NCBI GenBank assembly: GCA_022567365.1
Contig: JADFHG010000305.1
Coordinates: forward strand, 1 to 5,086
DNA: 5,086 nucleotides
Direction of reading: 5' to 3'
Source of the DNA: Planctomycetota bacterium
Lineage (GTDB): Bacteria; Planctomycetota; Phycisphaerae; UBA1845
Shown here: positions 1-4,665 of the stretch, in pieces
How positions within the stretch are numbered: position 1 is the stretch's first letter
Layout of the letters: the number at the start of each line of letters is the position of its first letter
Notes under the pieces: generated by a model
Databases searched by the model: none
What the model was told of the DNA's origin: nothing
Seen by the model: the letters and a program-made list of their open reading frames with translations, nothing else
Translations under genes and position numbers: made by a program

Positions 1-263
1 TCGAAGAGGTTGATCACGACGACCAATCCCAACTCACGCGCGGCCGCCTGGAACGCATCGGTCGTCGGACCGGGAATGGGCTCGGCCAACTCGGCCACGT
101 CGCCCTCGGCGGGTCGTTGGGGGTGGAAGCGTTCAAACGCCAGCTCGGCGAAACACGCACACCGGGCGCCCATTTCGGCGGCTTGGCGAAGCGCCGCAAC
201 GCCACGTTCGACGTTTGCCGTCTTATCGGGTGTGGCGTGCTGCTGGATCAGAGCTATGCGCAT
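1..263 (-). CDS. Carbon-nitrogen hydrolase (nitrilase superfamily), N-terminal part, cut by window edge
   Basis: Read from the ATG at 263 down to base 1, the frame is open for 87 codons plus two bases and leaves the window without a stop. It begins MRIALIQQHATPDKTANVER, the usual first beta strand of the nitrilase/amidase family, followed by a helix (VAALRQAAEMGA) and the segment CFAELAFERFHP. E40 in FAEL matches the catalytic Glu of the family's Glu-Lys-Cys triad; the Lys and Cys lie outside the window. Family members hydrolyse non-peptide C-N bonds, for example in N-carbamoylputrescine or ureidopropionate, usually in the cytoplasm. The substrate cannot be told from this fragment, although the MRIALIQQ opening resembles N-carbamoylputrescine amidase-like proteins. 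A GGAGG at 275-279 lies 11 bases upstream of ATG 263. An in-frame ATG at 281 would add six residues but has no ribosome site. The gene follows nrdR on the same strand after a 192-base repeat-filled gap, so co-transcription is uncertain. Confidence 0.85.
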   Translation of the reverse strand, partial: MRIALIQQHATPDKTANVERGVAALRQAAEMGARCACFAELAFERFHPQRPAEGDVAELAEPIPGPTTDAFQAAARELGLVVVINLF

Positions 264-274
264 GGGTCTTTGCG

Positions 275-279
275 CCTCC
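275..279 (-). promoter_or_regulatory. Shine-Dalgarno of the C-N hydrolase gene
   Basis: On the minus strand GGAGG lies 11 bases before ATG 263 and overlaps the alternative ATG at 281. It therefore favours the start at 263. The spacing is slightly long but workable. Confidence 0.6.
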
Positions 280-333
280 ATCGACCGCAGGGCACGATCT
301 CAACGGCACGGCGTCTGGTGGTTCGATACGCGT

Positions 334-431
334 CAGCCGTCAGCTATCAGCCATCGGCCGTCAGCCATCGGCCATTAGCCGTCGGCGATCGGCAGACGAC
401 AGTCGGCAGCCGGCGATCGGCAATCAGTGGC
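334..431. repeat. Degenerate 7-bp tandem repeat, about 14 units
   Basis: From 334 the sequence parses without gaps into heptamers: CAGCCGT, CAGCTAT, CAGCCAT, CGGCCGT, CAGCCAT, CGGCCAT, TAGCCGT, CGGCGAT, CGGCAGA, CGACAGT, CGGCAGC, CGGCGAT, CGGCAAT, CAGTGGC. The consensus is roughly C-R-G-C-C-R-T, better conserved at the left end and decaying to the right. Seven is not a multiple of three, and the open frames crossing it are low-complexity, so it is not coding. It fills most of the gap between nrdR and the C-N hydrolase gene. Units of the same type recur at 457-463 and 3031-3050. It resembles in type the short tandemly repeated heptanucleotides described in cyanobacteria, but its function, if any, is unknown. 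Confidence 0.85.
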
Positions 432-455
432 CAAACAGCCAGTAACCACTATCAG

Positions 456-956
456 TCAGCCGTCGAATAGGGAGCCTTGGGCCGGAATCTCCTCCGCCGC
501 CCTTTCGCGGACCTCGCGGATGGCCTCGACGAACTCCTCGACGGTCTTGAACTTTCGATGAACGCTCATGAAGCGCACATATGCCACGGGGTCCAGCAAT
601 CGCAACTCCGCGCCGACGTAGCGGCCGATCGCTTCGCTGGACGCCTCCCGATCATGATTCGTGAATAGACGGGTCTCCACGCGATCCAGCAGTTCCTGTA
701 TCTGCGCTTCGCTTACGGCGAGCTTGGCGCACGCCCGTTCGACGCCGCCATAGATCTTCTCACGATCGTAGGACTGGCGCCGCCCATCGACTTTGATGAC
801 CGATATGCGAAGCTCCTCTTCGATCCGCTCCTTTGTCGTGAATCGTCGACCACACGCCATGCACGACCGGCGACGGCGGATGGCCGCCCCCGCTTCGGTC
901 ATGCGCGAGTCGATGACCCGGTTTTCATTGTTCGCCTTGCAGGCCGGACAGCGCAT
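456..956 (-). CDS. nrdR: Transcriptional repressor NrdR
   Basis: This 166-residue protein has the full NrdR architecture and a normal family length (about 150-170). NrdR is a cytoplasmic nucleotide-sensing repressor that binds paired NrdR boxes in front of ribonucleotide reductase operons when dATP is plentiful. Residues 1-44 form the zinc ribbon, with Cys pairs C3/C6 (MRCPAC) and C32/C35 (CMACGRRFTT) and the family's typical AIRRRR basic run between them. Residues about 50-140 are the ATP-cone, including VIKVDGRRQSYDREKI and the ending DPVAYVRFMSVHRKF. The start at 956 is fixed by the MRCP family N-terminus and by GGAGG eight bases upstream; a longer open frame to 1100 has no family support. 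No ribonucleotide reductase gene is visible in the window. The TGA stop (458-456) lies inside a copy of the intergenic heptamer repeat. The gene diverges from the MBL gene. Confidence 0.96.
   Translation of the reverse strand: MRCPACKANNENRVIDSRMTEAGAAIRRRRSCMACGRRFTTKERIEEELRISVIKVDGRRQSYDREKIYGGVERACAKLAVSEAQIQELLDRVETRLFTNHDREASSEAIGRYVGAELRLLDPVAYVRFMSVHRKFKTVEEFVEAIREVRERAAEEIPAQGSLFDG
457..463. repeat. Isolated heptamer unit CAGCCGT at the nrdR stop
   Basis: CAGCCGT here is identical to the first unit of the 334-431 array and is separated from it by about 25 degenerate bases. Read on the minus strand, the unit supplies GGC, and with the next base the TGA that ends nrdR. Confidence 0.55.
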
Positions 957-964
957 CGCCCTAG

Positions 965-969
965 CCTCC
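965..969 (-). promoter_or_regulatory. Shine-Dalgarno of nrdR
   Basis: GGAGG on the minus strand lies eight bases before the nrdR ATG at 956. This near-ideal spacing decides the start against the longer frame. Confidence 0.8.
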
Positions 970-1017
970 GTATGCCGATTCGATTCACGCGTAGGACATG
1001 GCCCTAGCGTCGACCCA

Positions 1018-1030
1018 CCCACGATGTGGG
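1018..1030. repeat. 13-bp palindrome CCCAC-GAT-GTGGG
   Basis: A perfect 5-bp inverted repeat with a 3-base centre lies about 60 bases upstream of nrdR. It sits just downstream of the candidate nrdR -10 hexamer, so it falls near the predicted transcription start and the beginning of the 5' UTR. It could be an operator or a short RNA hairpin. A repeat this short can also occur by chance. Confidence 0.4.
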
Positions 1031-1039
1031 CAGAGCAAG

Positions 1040-1067
1040 AGGCTAGCAACAAGATATGGCGTGTCAA
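1040..1067 (-). promoter_or_regulatory. Candidate sigma-70 promoter of nrdR
   Basis: On the minus strand a perfect TTGACA (-35, 1067-1062) is followed after 16 bases by TAGCCT (-10, 1045-1040). The -10 keeps the three most conserved TATAAT positions (T, A and final T) but is otherwise poor. Transcription would begin near 1033, giving an nrdR leader of roughly 75 bases. The call rests on the -35 and the position; the -10 alone would not support it. Confidence 0.45.
1049..1064. promoter_or_regulatory. NrdR-box-like 16-mer
   Basis: ACAAGATATGGCGTGT (reverse complement ACACGCCATATCTTGT) matches 11 of 16 positions of the NrdR-box consensus ACACWATATATWGTGT as I recall it, including both outer ends and the central ATAT. 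It overlaps the -35 and spacer of the candidate nrdR promoter, where a repressor would block initiation. NrdR boxes normally occur in pairs about three helical turns apart. The TATAT about 33 bases further upstream (1086-1090) is only a weak second match, so autoregulation is a hypothesis. Confidence 0.35.
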
Positions 1068-1069
1068 TT

Positions 1070-1154
1070 CATGCCGCGAGGCGGGTATATCGAAAAACAT
1101 CGGGCGACGGGATCAGCCCGGACGGCAAGTCACCCGCAGAACCCATGCCGCGAG
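1070..1154. repeat. 11-bp direct repeat CATGCCGCGAG in the divergent gap
   Basis: CATGCCGCGAG occurs at 1070-1080 and again at 1144-1154, with starts 74 bases apart, close to seven helical turns. Both copies lie in the intergenic region between nrdR and the MBL gene. This is compatible with a pair of regulator sites for the MBL gene, but no known site matches and chance cannot be excluded. Confidence 0.4.
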
Positions 1155-1230
1155 CCACGCTCCTCACCGCTCTTGGCGGCTCATCCCCCACCCGCTTTAC
1201 GTCAACCGCCGGATTCCGTATGAACCTGCC

Positions 1231-2097
1231 ATGGGAAGACTGTTGCACAAGCAATTGGCGGGCATCGAGTTGGCGGGATTCTCGCTCGCCGGCGAGGAAA
1301 CGACGGTTGTCGCCCCCGAATACAACGTGGCCTTCGACGTCGGTCGCGCGCCCCGTGAGATCATCTCGATCGACAACGTGTGCCTTTCGCACGGCCACAT
1401 GGACCACGCGGCGGGCGTTGCCTACTACTTCTCGCAGCGCAACTTCATCGGCAACGCACCCGGCAGGGTGATCGTCCATATCGATCTCGCCCAGGCGCTG
1501 CAGCGGCTCATGGACGTTTGGGGGGATATCGAGGGGCATCCGTCGCCCGGGACCATCGAGGGGGTCGAACACCTGCAGGACGTCGAGATTCGGCGGAACC
1601 TGATCGTTCGTCCGTTCAATGTGAACCACGCGGCGAGCGCCCTGGGTTATTCGCTGATCGAGCGTCGCCACAAACTCAAACCGGAGTTCATCGGCAAGAC
1701 CGGTCCGCAACTCGTGGCACTGAAGCGCGAGGGCATCGCAATCGAAGGCACGACCGAAGTCGTGTTGCTCACCTATACGGGCGATACGGCCGTCGGACGA
1801 TTTCTCGAGCTGGACTTCGTCGCCAAGAGTCGGGCGTTGCTCATCGAGTGTACGTTCTTCGACCCGGAACATCGCGACCGGGCGGTAGCCGGGCGGCACA
1901 TTCACGTCGTGGACCTGCCGGAAGTGTTGGCGGCGATCCCGGATGCCCAGATCATGCTCACCCATATGACCCATCGGACGGACTTGCGGCAGGCGAAGAG
2001 GATTCTCGAAGGGGTGGTCTCATCGTCGGACCTCGAGCGCATCTCGTTCCTAATGGAGCGACCGCCTCGCAACGAACGGCCAAGACGCCAACGATAA
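1231..2097 (+). CDS. RNase Z-like metallo-beta-lactamase-fold hydrolase
   Basis: This 288-residue cytoplasmic MBL-fold protein is most like the RNase Z (ELAC) branch. Metal-binding motifs appear in order: SHGHMDH at 53-59 (HxHxDH), H133 in NVNHAASALGY, the bridging D185 in YTGDT, and H245 in LTHMTHRT. ECTFFD (206-211) and the GRHIHVVDLPE segment (221-231) are also typical of this group. Canonical RNase Z matures tRNA 3' ends. The usual N-terminal LGT motif of RNase Z is missing here; the protein instead opens with LLHKQLAGIELAGFSLAGEE, so tRNA processing is not assured and a hydrolase of another phosphodiester or ester is possible. ATG 1231 is the only reasonable start: the frame is open far upstream, but the next in-frame ATG (1024) would overlap the nrdR control region. 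No clear ribosome site precedes it. The gene diverges from nrdR and converges with the next gene. Confidence 0.88.
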   Translation: MGRLLHKQLAGIELAGFSLAGEETTVVAPEYNVAFDVGRAPREIISIDNVCLSHGHMDHAAGVAYYFSQRNFIGNAPGRVIVHIDLAQALQRLMDVWGDIEGHPSPGTIEGVEHLQDVEIRRNLIVRPFNVNHAASALGYSLIERRHKLKPEFIGKTGPQLVALKREGIAIEGTTEVVLLTYTGDTAVGRFLELDFVAKSRALLIECTFFDPEHRDRAVAGRHIHVVDLPEVLAAIPDAQIMLTHMTHRTDLRQAKRILEGVVSSSDLERISFLMERPPRNERPRRQR

Positions 2098-2188
2098 AGA
2101 TGGCCACGCACGTACACAGCCGGTGCGCACACGGCGGAGAAACCCGTGCCACACGTGTTGGAACCGGTGGATCGAGGTCGGCGGTGGA
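2098..2188. other. Convergent gap with small palindromes, no clear terminator
   Basis: These 91 bases separate the ends of two converging genes. They hold the perfect palindromes GTGCGCAC (2123-2130) and ACACGTGT (2151-2158). Neither is followed by a T-run on either strand, so I do not call an intrinsic terminator. Confidence 0.35.
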
Positions 2189-2884
2189 TCAGGAATCATG
2201 CACCGTCGAGGTGGTAGCCGTTAGCGTATCCGCCGGCGCGTTATCGCAACGCGATTTCGTTTCCCGCAAGGCGAGGATCAGTTCGATTTCGCCCATGGGA
2301 CGGCCGAGGGTCTCCGCGATGCTGGCCACGCTGAGTCCGCTATCGGCCAGGTCGTGAACTCGCGCGTGCCGATCATCGGCACTTTGCGAATCGATCGAGG
2401 CGAGTTCTTCGTCATCGTGCTCGTTGTCCGGCGCCACCTCATCCGACTCCGAAACGTCTCCAATGGTCGTATCGACCGTCGGCTTGCCGGCCGCGGATCG
2501 TTGTAGACGGCTGAGTTCATCGATCCTGCGATCGGCGTCTCGAATGATGCACTCGAGTTTGGCGAACCGGGTGTCGAGTTGTCCGTTGACGTGCCGCGCG
2601 AGTTCATCGAGACGGAGAATCGCTTCGTTGACGTCGTCTTGGATTGCCCTTCGACGAGCGACCTCGAACGGCACCTCGCGAGTGGTCGCCGTTACATTGC
2701 GATACGGCGGCTGGTTTGCCCTGCGGACTTGTTTCAGTTTTCGGCCTGTGCTTCGAAGTGCCACAAACGTGACCACCACGGCGGCGAGCACGAGCAGCAA
2801 CTCGCCATAGCCGATGGTCCAGCCGGTCTGCGCCGGTGAGCGCCAGGCAAGCGCGACGGCGAGTTGTTGCGGTTCAAAGATCAT
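2189..2884 (-). CDS. Membrane-anchored coiled-coil protein with C-terminal DUF2802-like HTH
   Basis: This is a 231-residue hypothetical protein with clear layout but no assigned function. Residues 27-44 (GELLLVLAAVVVTFVAL) form one transmembrane helix. It is followed by a basic stretch (RSTGRKLKQVRR), which predicts an outside N-terminus and a cytoplasmic bulk. Residues about 75-128 are charged and helical, ending in LDTRFAKLECIIRDADRRID, a pattern I associate with a conserved planctomycete protein family. Residues 137-172 are an acidic, probably disordered linker. Residues 175-208 (VHDLADSGLSVASIAETLGR, then EIELILALR) form a helix-turn-helix like those of DUF2802/DUF6115 proteins. A membrane-tethered DNA- or protein-binding role is inference. 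I chose ATG 2884; GTG 2896 in frame would add four residues, and neither has a strong ribosome site. The gene lies 159 bases after larC, beyond a large inverted repeat. Confidence 0.8.
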   Translation of the reverse strand: MIFEPQQLAVALAWRSPAQTGWTIGYGELLLVLAAVVVTFVALRSTGRKLKQVRRANQPPYRNVTATTREVPFEVARRRAIQDDVNEAILRLDELARHVNGQLDTRFAKLECIIRDADRRIDELSRLQRSAAGKPTVDTTIGDVSESDEVAPDNEHDDEELASIDSQSADDRHARVHDLADSGLSVASIAETLGRPMGEIELILALRETKSRCDNAPADTLTATTSTVHDS

Positions 2885-2915
2885 GGCACTTATCACACGG
2901 TGTTGATGCGCACTC

Positions 2916-3013
2916 GGCTCCGTCTGAAAACTCGTTCGATGTAGCGGCCGCCCCCCGTGGCGGCCGTGGGACGCGAGGAACGCCAGCGCTCTGCGTGGTT
3001 TTCAGACAGAGCC
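2916..3013. repeat. 98-bp nested inverted-repeat element
   Basis: The outer arms GGCTCCGTCTGAAAAC (2916-2931) and GTTTTCAGACAGAGCC (2998-3013) are inverted repeats matching at 15 of 16 positions. Between them lies a second, perfect 8-bp all-GC palindrome: CGGCCGCC (2945-2952), a six-base loop, and GGCGGCCG (2959-2966). A transcript from either strand could fold into a long outer stem with an inner hairpin. The element lies between the end of larC and the start of the next gene on the same strand. It could act as a transcription stop or mRNA-stabilising structure, or be a small non-autonomous mobile repeat. I see no target-site duplication at its edges and no T-run after either stem. Confidence 0.65.
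2945..2966. terminator. GC-only hairpin downstream of larC, possible terminator
   Basis: A perfect 8-bp G-C stem with the loop CCCCGT lies about 80 bases past the larC stop, inside the nested inverted repeat. It is stable enough to pause transcription. No U-tract follows on the minus strand, so a classical intrinsic terminator is doubtful. Confidence 0.3.
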
Positions 3014-3030
3014 TCGCCAAACCCAAACAC

Positions 3031-3050
3031 CAGCCATCAGCCGTCAGCCG
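3031..3050. repeat. Heptamer repeat copy at the larC stop
   Basis: CAGCCAT, CAGCCGT and a partial CAGCCG form two and a half units identical to those of the array at 334-431, some 2.6 kb away. The third unit overlaps the larC stop codon (TCA at 3044-3046 on the plus strand), just as a unit overlaps the nrdR stop. Confidence 0.75.
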
Positions 3051-4225
3051 GGGCGGTGCTCCCGCCAGGCGGCCGTGGCCGCGGCAATCACGTCGGCCAG
3101 CGGCACGTTATGCTCCAGCGCGGCCGATCGGCAATCCTCATACTCGGGGCTTGCCGTCGCCGTACCGTCCGCCACCTTCATGCGAATCGTACCGTACGCC
3201 GTCCGAATCGCCTCTTCGTGCCGCGGCAGCGTCGTGCGTCGGGCCGTGTGGCGACGAATCCCGAACGTCGACGTCTCGTAGAAGACGGTCTGCTCCAGGG
3301 CGTCCGCGGTCTCCGGTCGACACAAGACGGTGAGCAGCACGCCGGGGCGCGACTTCTTCATCTGTATCGGCAGGGCATAGACATCCAGTGCACCCGCGTC
3401 GAACAATCGATCGATGCAATGGCCGATGACCTCGGGCGTCGCGTCGTCGATGTTGGTTTCCAGCACTGTGATCTCGTCGATATTGCCCGCACCGCCCGGC
3501 TCGACCGATTCGCCGATCAAAACGCGAAGCACATTCGGGCGATGGGCGCCGTCCCGCGTGCCCGCACCCATTCCGATCGTCCGGATCCGCATGGGTGGGA
3601 TCGGGCCGAATTCGTCGGCGAGCGTCGTGAGCACCGCGGCGCCCGTCGGCGTCGTAAGCTCCCCGGTCTCGTCGCACGCGGCAAGGGGCACGTCCTTTAG
3701 CAGCTCGGCGGTCGCTGGGGCCGGGACCGGCATGACCCCGTGTGCGCACGTGACGGTGCCCGATCCCGTCGGGATTGGCGAACAGACGACCCGATCGACC
3801 CCGAGCGATTCGAGCGCGAGCACGGCACCCGTGACGTCGAGGATCGCATCGACCGCGCCGACCTCGTGGAAGTGGACCGATTCGACGCTCGTGCCGTGCA
3901 CGGCGGCCTCGGCTTCGGCCAATCGGGTGAAGATGCGAATCGCTTGATCTCGAACGCGATCACTCAGATGGGCACCCTTCAACACGTCGGTGACGTGGTG
4001 CAGGTGTCGATGTGGCTGCTCGGCCGTCGCGTCGAGCACGACGTTGAATCGTGTAGCCGCGAAGCCCTGTTTGCGAACGGCGTCAATCGAGACGCGATAA
4101 CCGTCCAGCCCGAAGCGATCAAACGCGGCCGTGAGCGCGCCCTGGTCCGCGCCGGCGTCGATCAACGCGCCGACGATCATGTCGCCGGCCGCACCGCAAA
4201 AACAGTCAAAGTACGCGATCTTCAC
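3044..4225 (-). CDS. larC: Nickel-pincer cofactor biosynthesis protein LarC
   Basis: This 393-residue protein matches LarC along its whole length. LarC is the CTP-dependent cyclometallase that inserts nickel into the pyridinium dithiocarboxylate nucleotide made by LarB and LarE; the finished cofactor serves lactate racemase LarA and related epimerases. Visible motifs are KIAYFDCFCGAAGDM at 2-16, VHFHEVGAVDAILD at 117-130, GELTTPTGAA at 188-197, VLETNIDDATPEVIGH at 254-269, ALDVYALPIQMKKSRPG at 279-295 and YETSTFGIRRH at 316-326. The N-terminal motif usually reads CFSGISGDM or similar; here it carries Cys at position 10. In lactobacilli larC is split and joined by a ribosomal frameshift, whereas here it is one uninterrupted frame. 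I chose GTG 4225 because family members begin there. ATG 4252 would add nine residues (MRRPLGRNR), with GGAAG touching it. No larA, larB or larE is in the window. Confidence 0.93.
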   Translation of the reverse strand: MKIAYFDCFCGAAGDMIVGALIDAGADQGALTAAFDRFGLDGYRVSIDAVRKQGFAATRFNVVLDATAEQPHRHLHHVTDVLKGAHLSDRVRDQAIRIFTRLAEAEAAVHGTSVESVHFHEVGAVDAILDVTGAVLALESLGVDRVVCSPIPTGSGTVTCAHGVMPVPAPATAELLKDVPLAACDETGELTTPTGAAVLTTLADEFGPIPPMRIRTIGMGAGTRDGAHRPNVLRVLIGESVEPGGAGNIDEITVLETNIDDATPEVIGHCIDRLFDAGALDVYALPIQMKKSRPGVLLTVLCRPETADALEQTVFYETSTFGIRRHTARRTTLPRHEEAIRTAYGTIRMKVADGTATASPEYEDCRSAALEHNVPLADVIAAATAAWREHRPG

Positions 4226-4283
4226 GCGATTGCGCCCCAGTGGTCGCCTCATCTTCCAGTGCCTAGCCGCTCGTGGAAAAAGC

Positions 4284-4359
4284 CTGTGGGACCGACTTTC
4301 TAGTCGGTCAAACGCCGCTGGTGGGCCGAAAACGACCGACTGGAAAGTCGGTCCCACAG
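4284..4359. repeat. 76-bp compound palindrome (REP/MITE-like)
   Basis: Two 26-base arms, 4284-4309 and 4334-4359, are inverted copies of each other with one mismatch (T at 4301), separated by 24 bases. Each arm also contains its own perfect hairpin: GACCGACT-TTCT-AGTCGGTC at 4290-4309 and GACCGACT-GGAA-AGTCGGTC at 4334-4353. The structure can therefore form one long cruciform or two small stem-loops. The architecture is like REP/BIME elements or very small MITEs. It lies about 60 bases upstream of larC. The 8-mer CTAGCCGC occurs on both sides (4263-4270 and 4384-4391), though not directly abutting the arms. Confidence 0.75.
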
Positions 4360-4610
4360 AGTATCCTTGTCTTCGACAGGCGGCTAGCCGCAATGCCTCG
4401 TGCCGCACTGCCGCGTTCCGAAACGCCGAGTTTCGCCGATCCCTGGCGCCGCGCGGGGCGTATCGGATCGTCCGGTCCGTTCCCGTGCCGCGACATGGGC
4501 ACGCGCGGATCGGTCGGTCGATTTGTACCGCAGTCGCGTGGATGACGCCATAGAAGATCGTGCTACGGCAGTTTGGGTATTCGACAGATTACGCGGTCCG
4601 TGCGACCGGG

Positions 4611-4633
4611 CGGGCGAGGCTCCCGCCGAGCCG
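4611..4633. repeat. GC-rich short intergenic repeat with internal palindromes
   Basis: The stretch GGCGAGGCTCCCGCCGAGCC (4613-4632) contains overlapping inverted repeats, such as GGCG/CGCC and GGCT/AGCC. It closely resembles a short repeat I associate with planctomycete genomes, where it often yields spurious GEAPAEP-type peptides. Only one copy is in this window, so its repetitive nature is from memory and unverified. Confidence 0.4.
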
Positions 4634-4665
4634 CTACCGGCACGGGCAAGACGGCTTGCTGGCCG

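Larger units (their letters stand above)
4226..4665. other. Gene-free gap between larC and the right-hand gene
   Basis: These 440 bases contain no open frame with protein-like composition. They hold the compound palindrome at 4284-4359, a small hairpin CGAAAC-GCCGA-GTTTCG (4419-4435) and a GC-rich repeat at 4611-4633. The larC promoter must lie here unless it is co-transcribed with the upstream gene, but I found no convincing -35/-10 pair and no tRNA-like fold. Confidence 0.6.

Noticed and set aside
334..431. CRISPR array
   Set aside because: The repeats are 7 bp and contiguous, with no spacers of constant length.
10..470. Overlapping plus-strand open frames at the left end
   Set aside because: Their C-terminal parts are translated heptamer repeat (SAIGRQPSAISRR-like), and their N-terminal parts are antisense to a recognisable C-N hydrolase.
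1101..1120. CGGGC...GCCCG hairpin in the divergent gap as a terminator or riboswitch
   Set aside because: A five-base stem with a ten-base loop and no T-run is too weak in GC-rich DNA.
793..1230. N-terminal extension of the MBL protein (frame open from 793)
   Set aside because: The extension overlaps nrdR and its promoter region and has no family resemblance; it ends where conserved sequence begins at 1231.
1069..1974. Open frame of 301 codons on the minus strand, antisense to the MBL gene
   Set aside because: It is rich in Arg, Asp, Val and His in the manner of a GC-rich shadow frame, has no domain motif, and fully overlaps a gene with clear metal-binding motifs.
1380..2357. Open frame of 325 codons on the plus strand within and past the MBL gene
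   Set aside because: Arg/Gly/Ser-rich shadow frame of the MBL gene that runs through the convergent gap; no protein-family signal.
2957..3700. Open frame of 247 codons on the plus strand, antisense to larC
   Set aside because: It starts inside the GC hairpin, crosses the heptamer repeat and is antisense to well-conserved LarC motifs.
4131..4553. Plus-strand open frames in the gap right of larC
   Set aside because: They read through the compound palindrome and have no ribosome site or protein-like composition; more likely non-coding.
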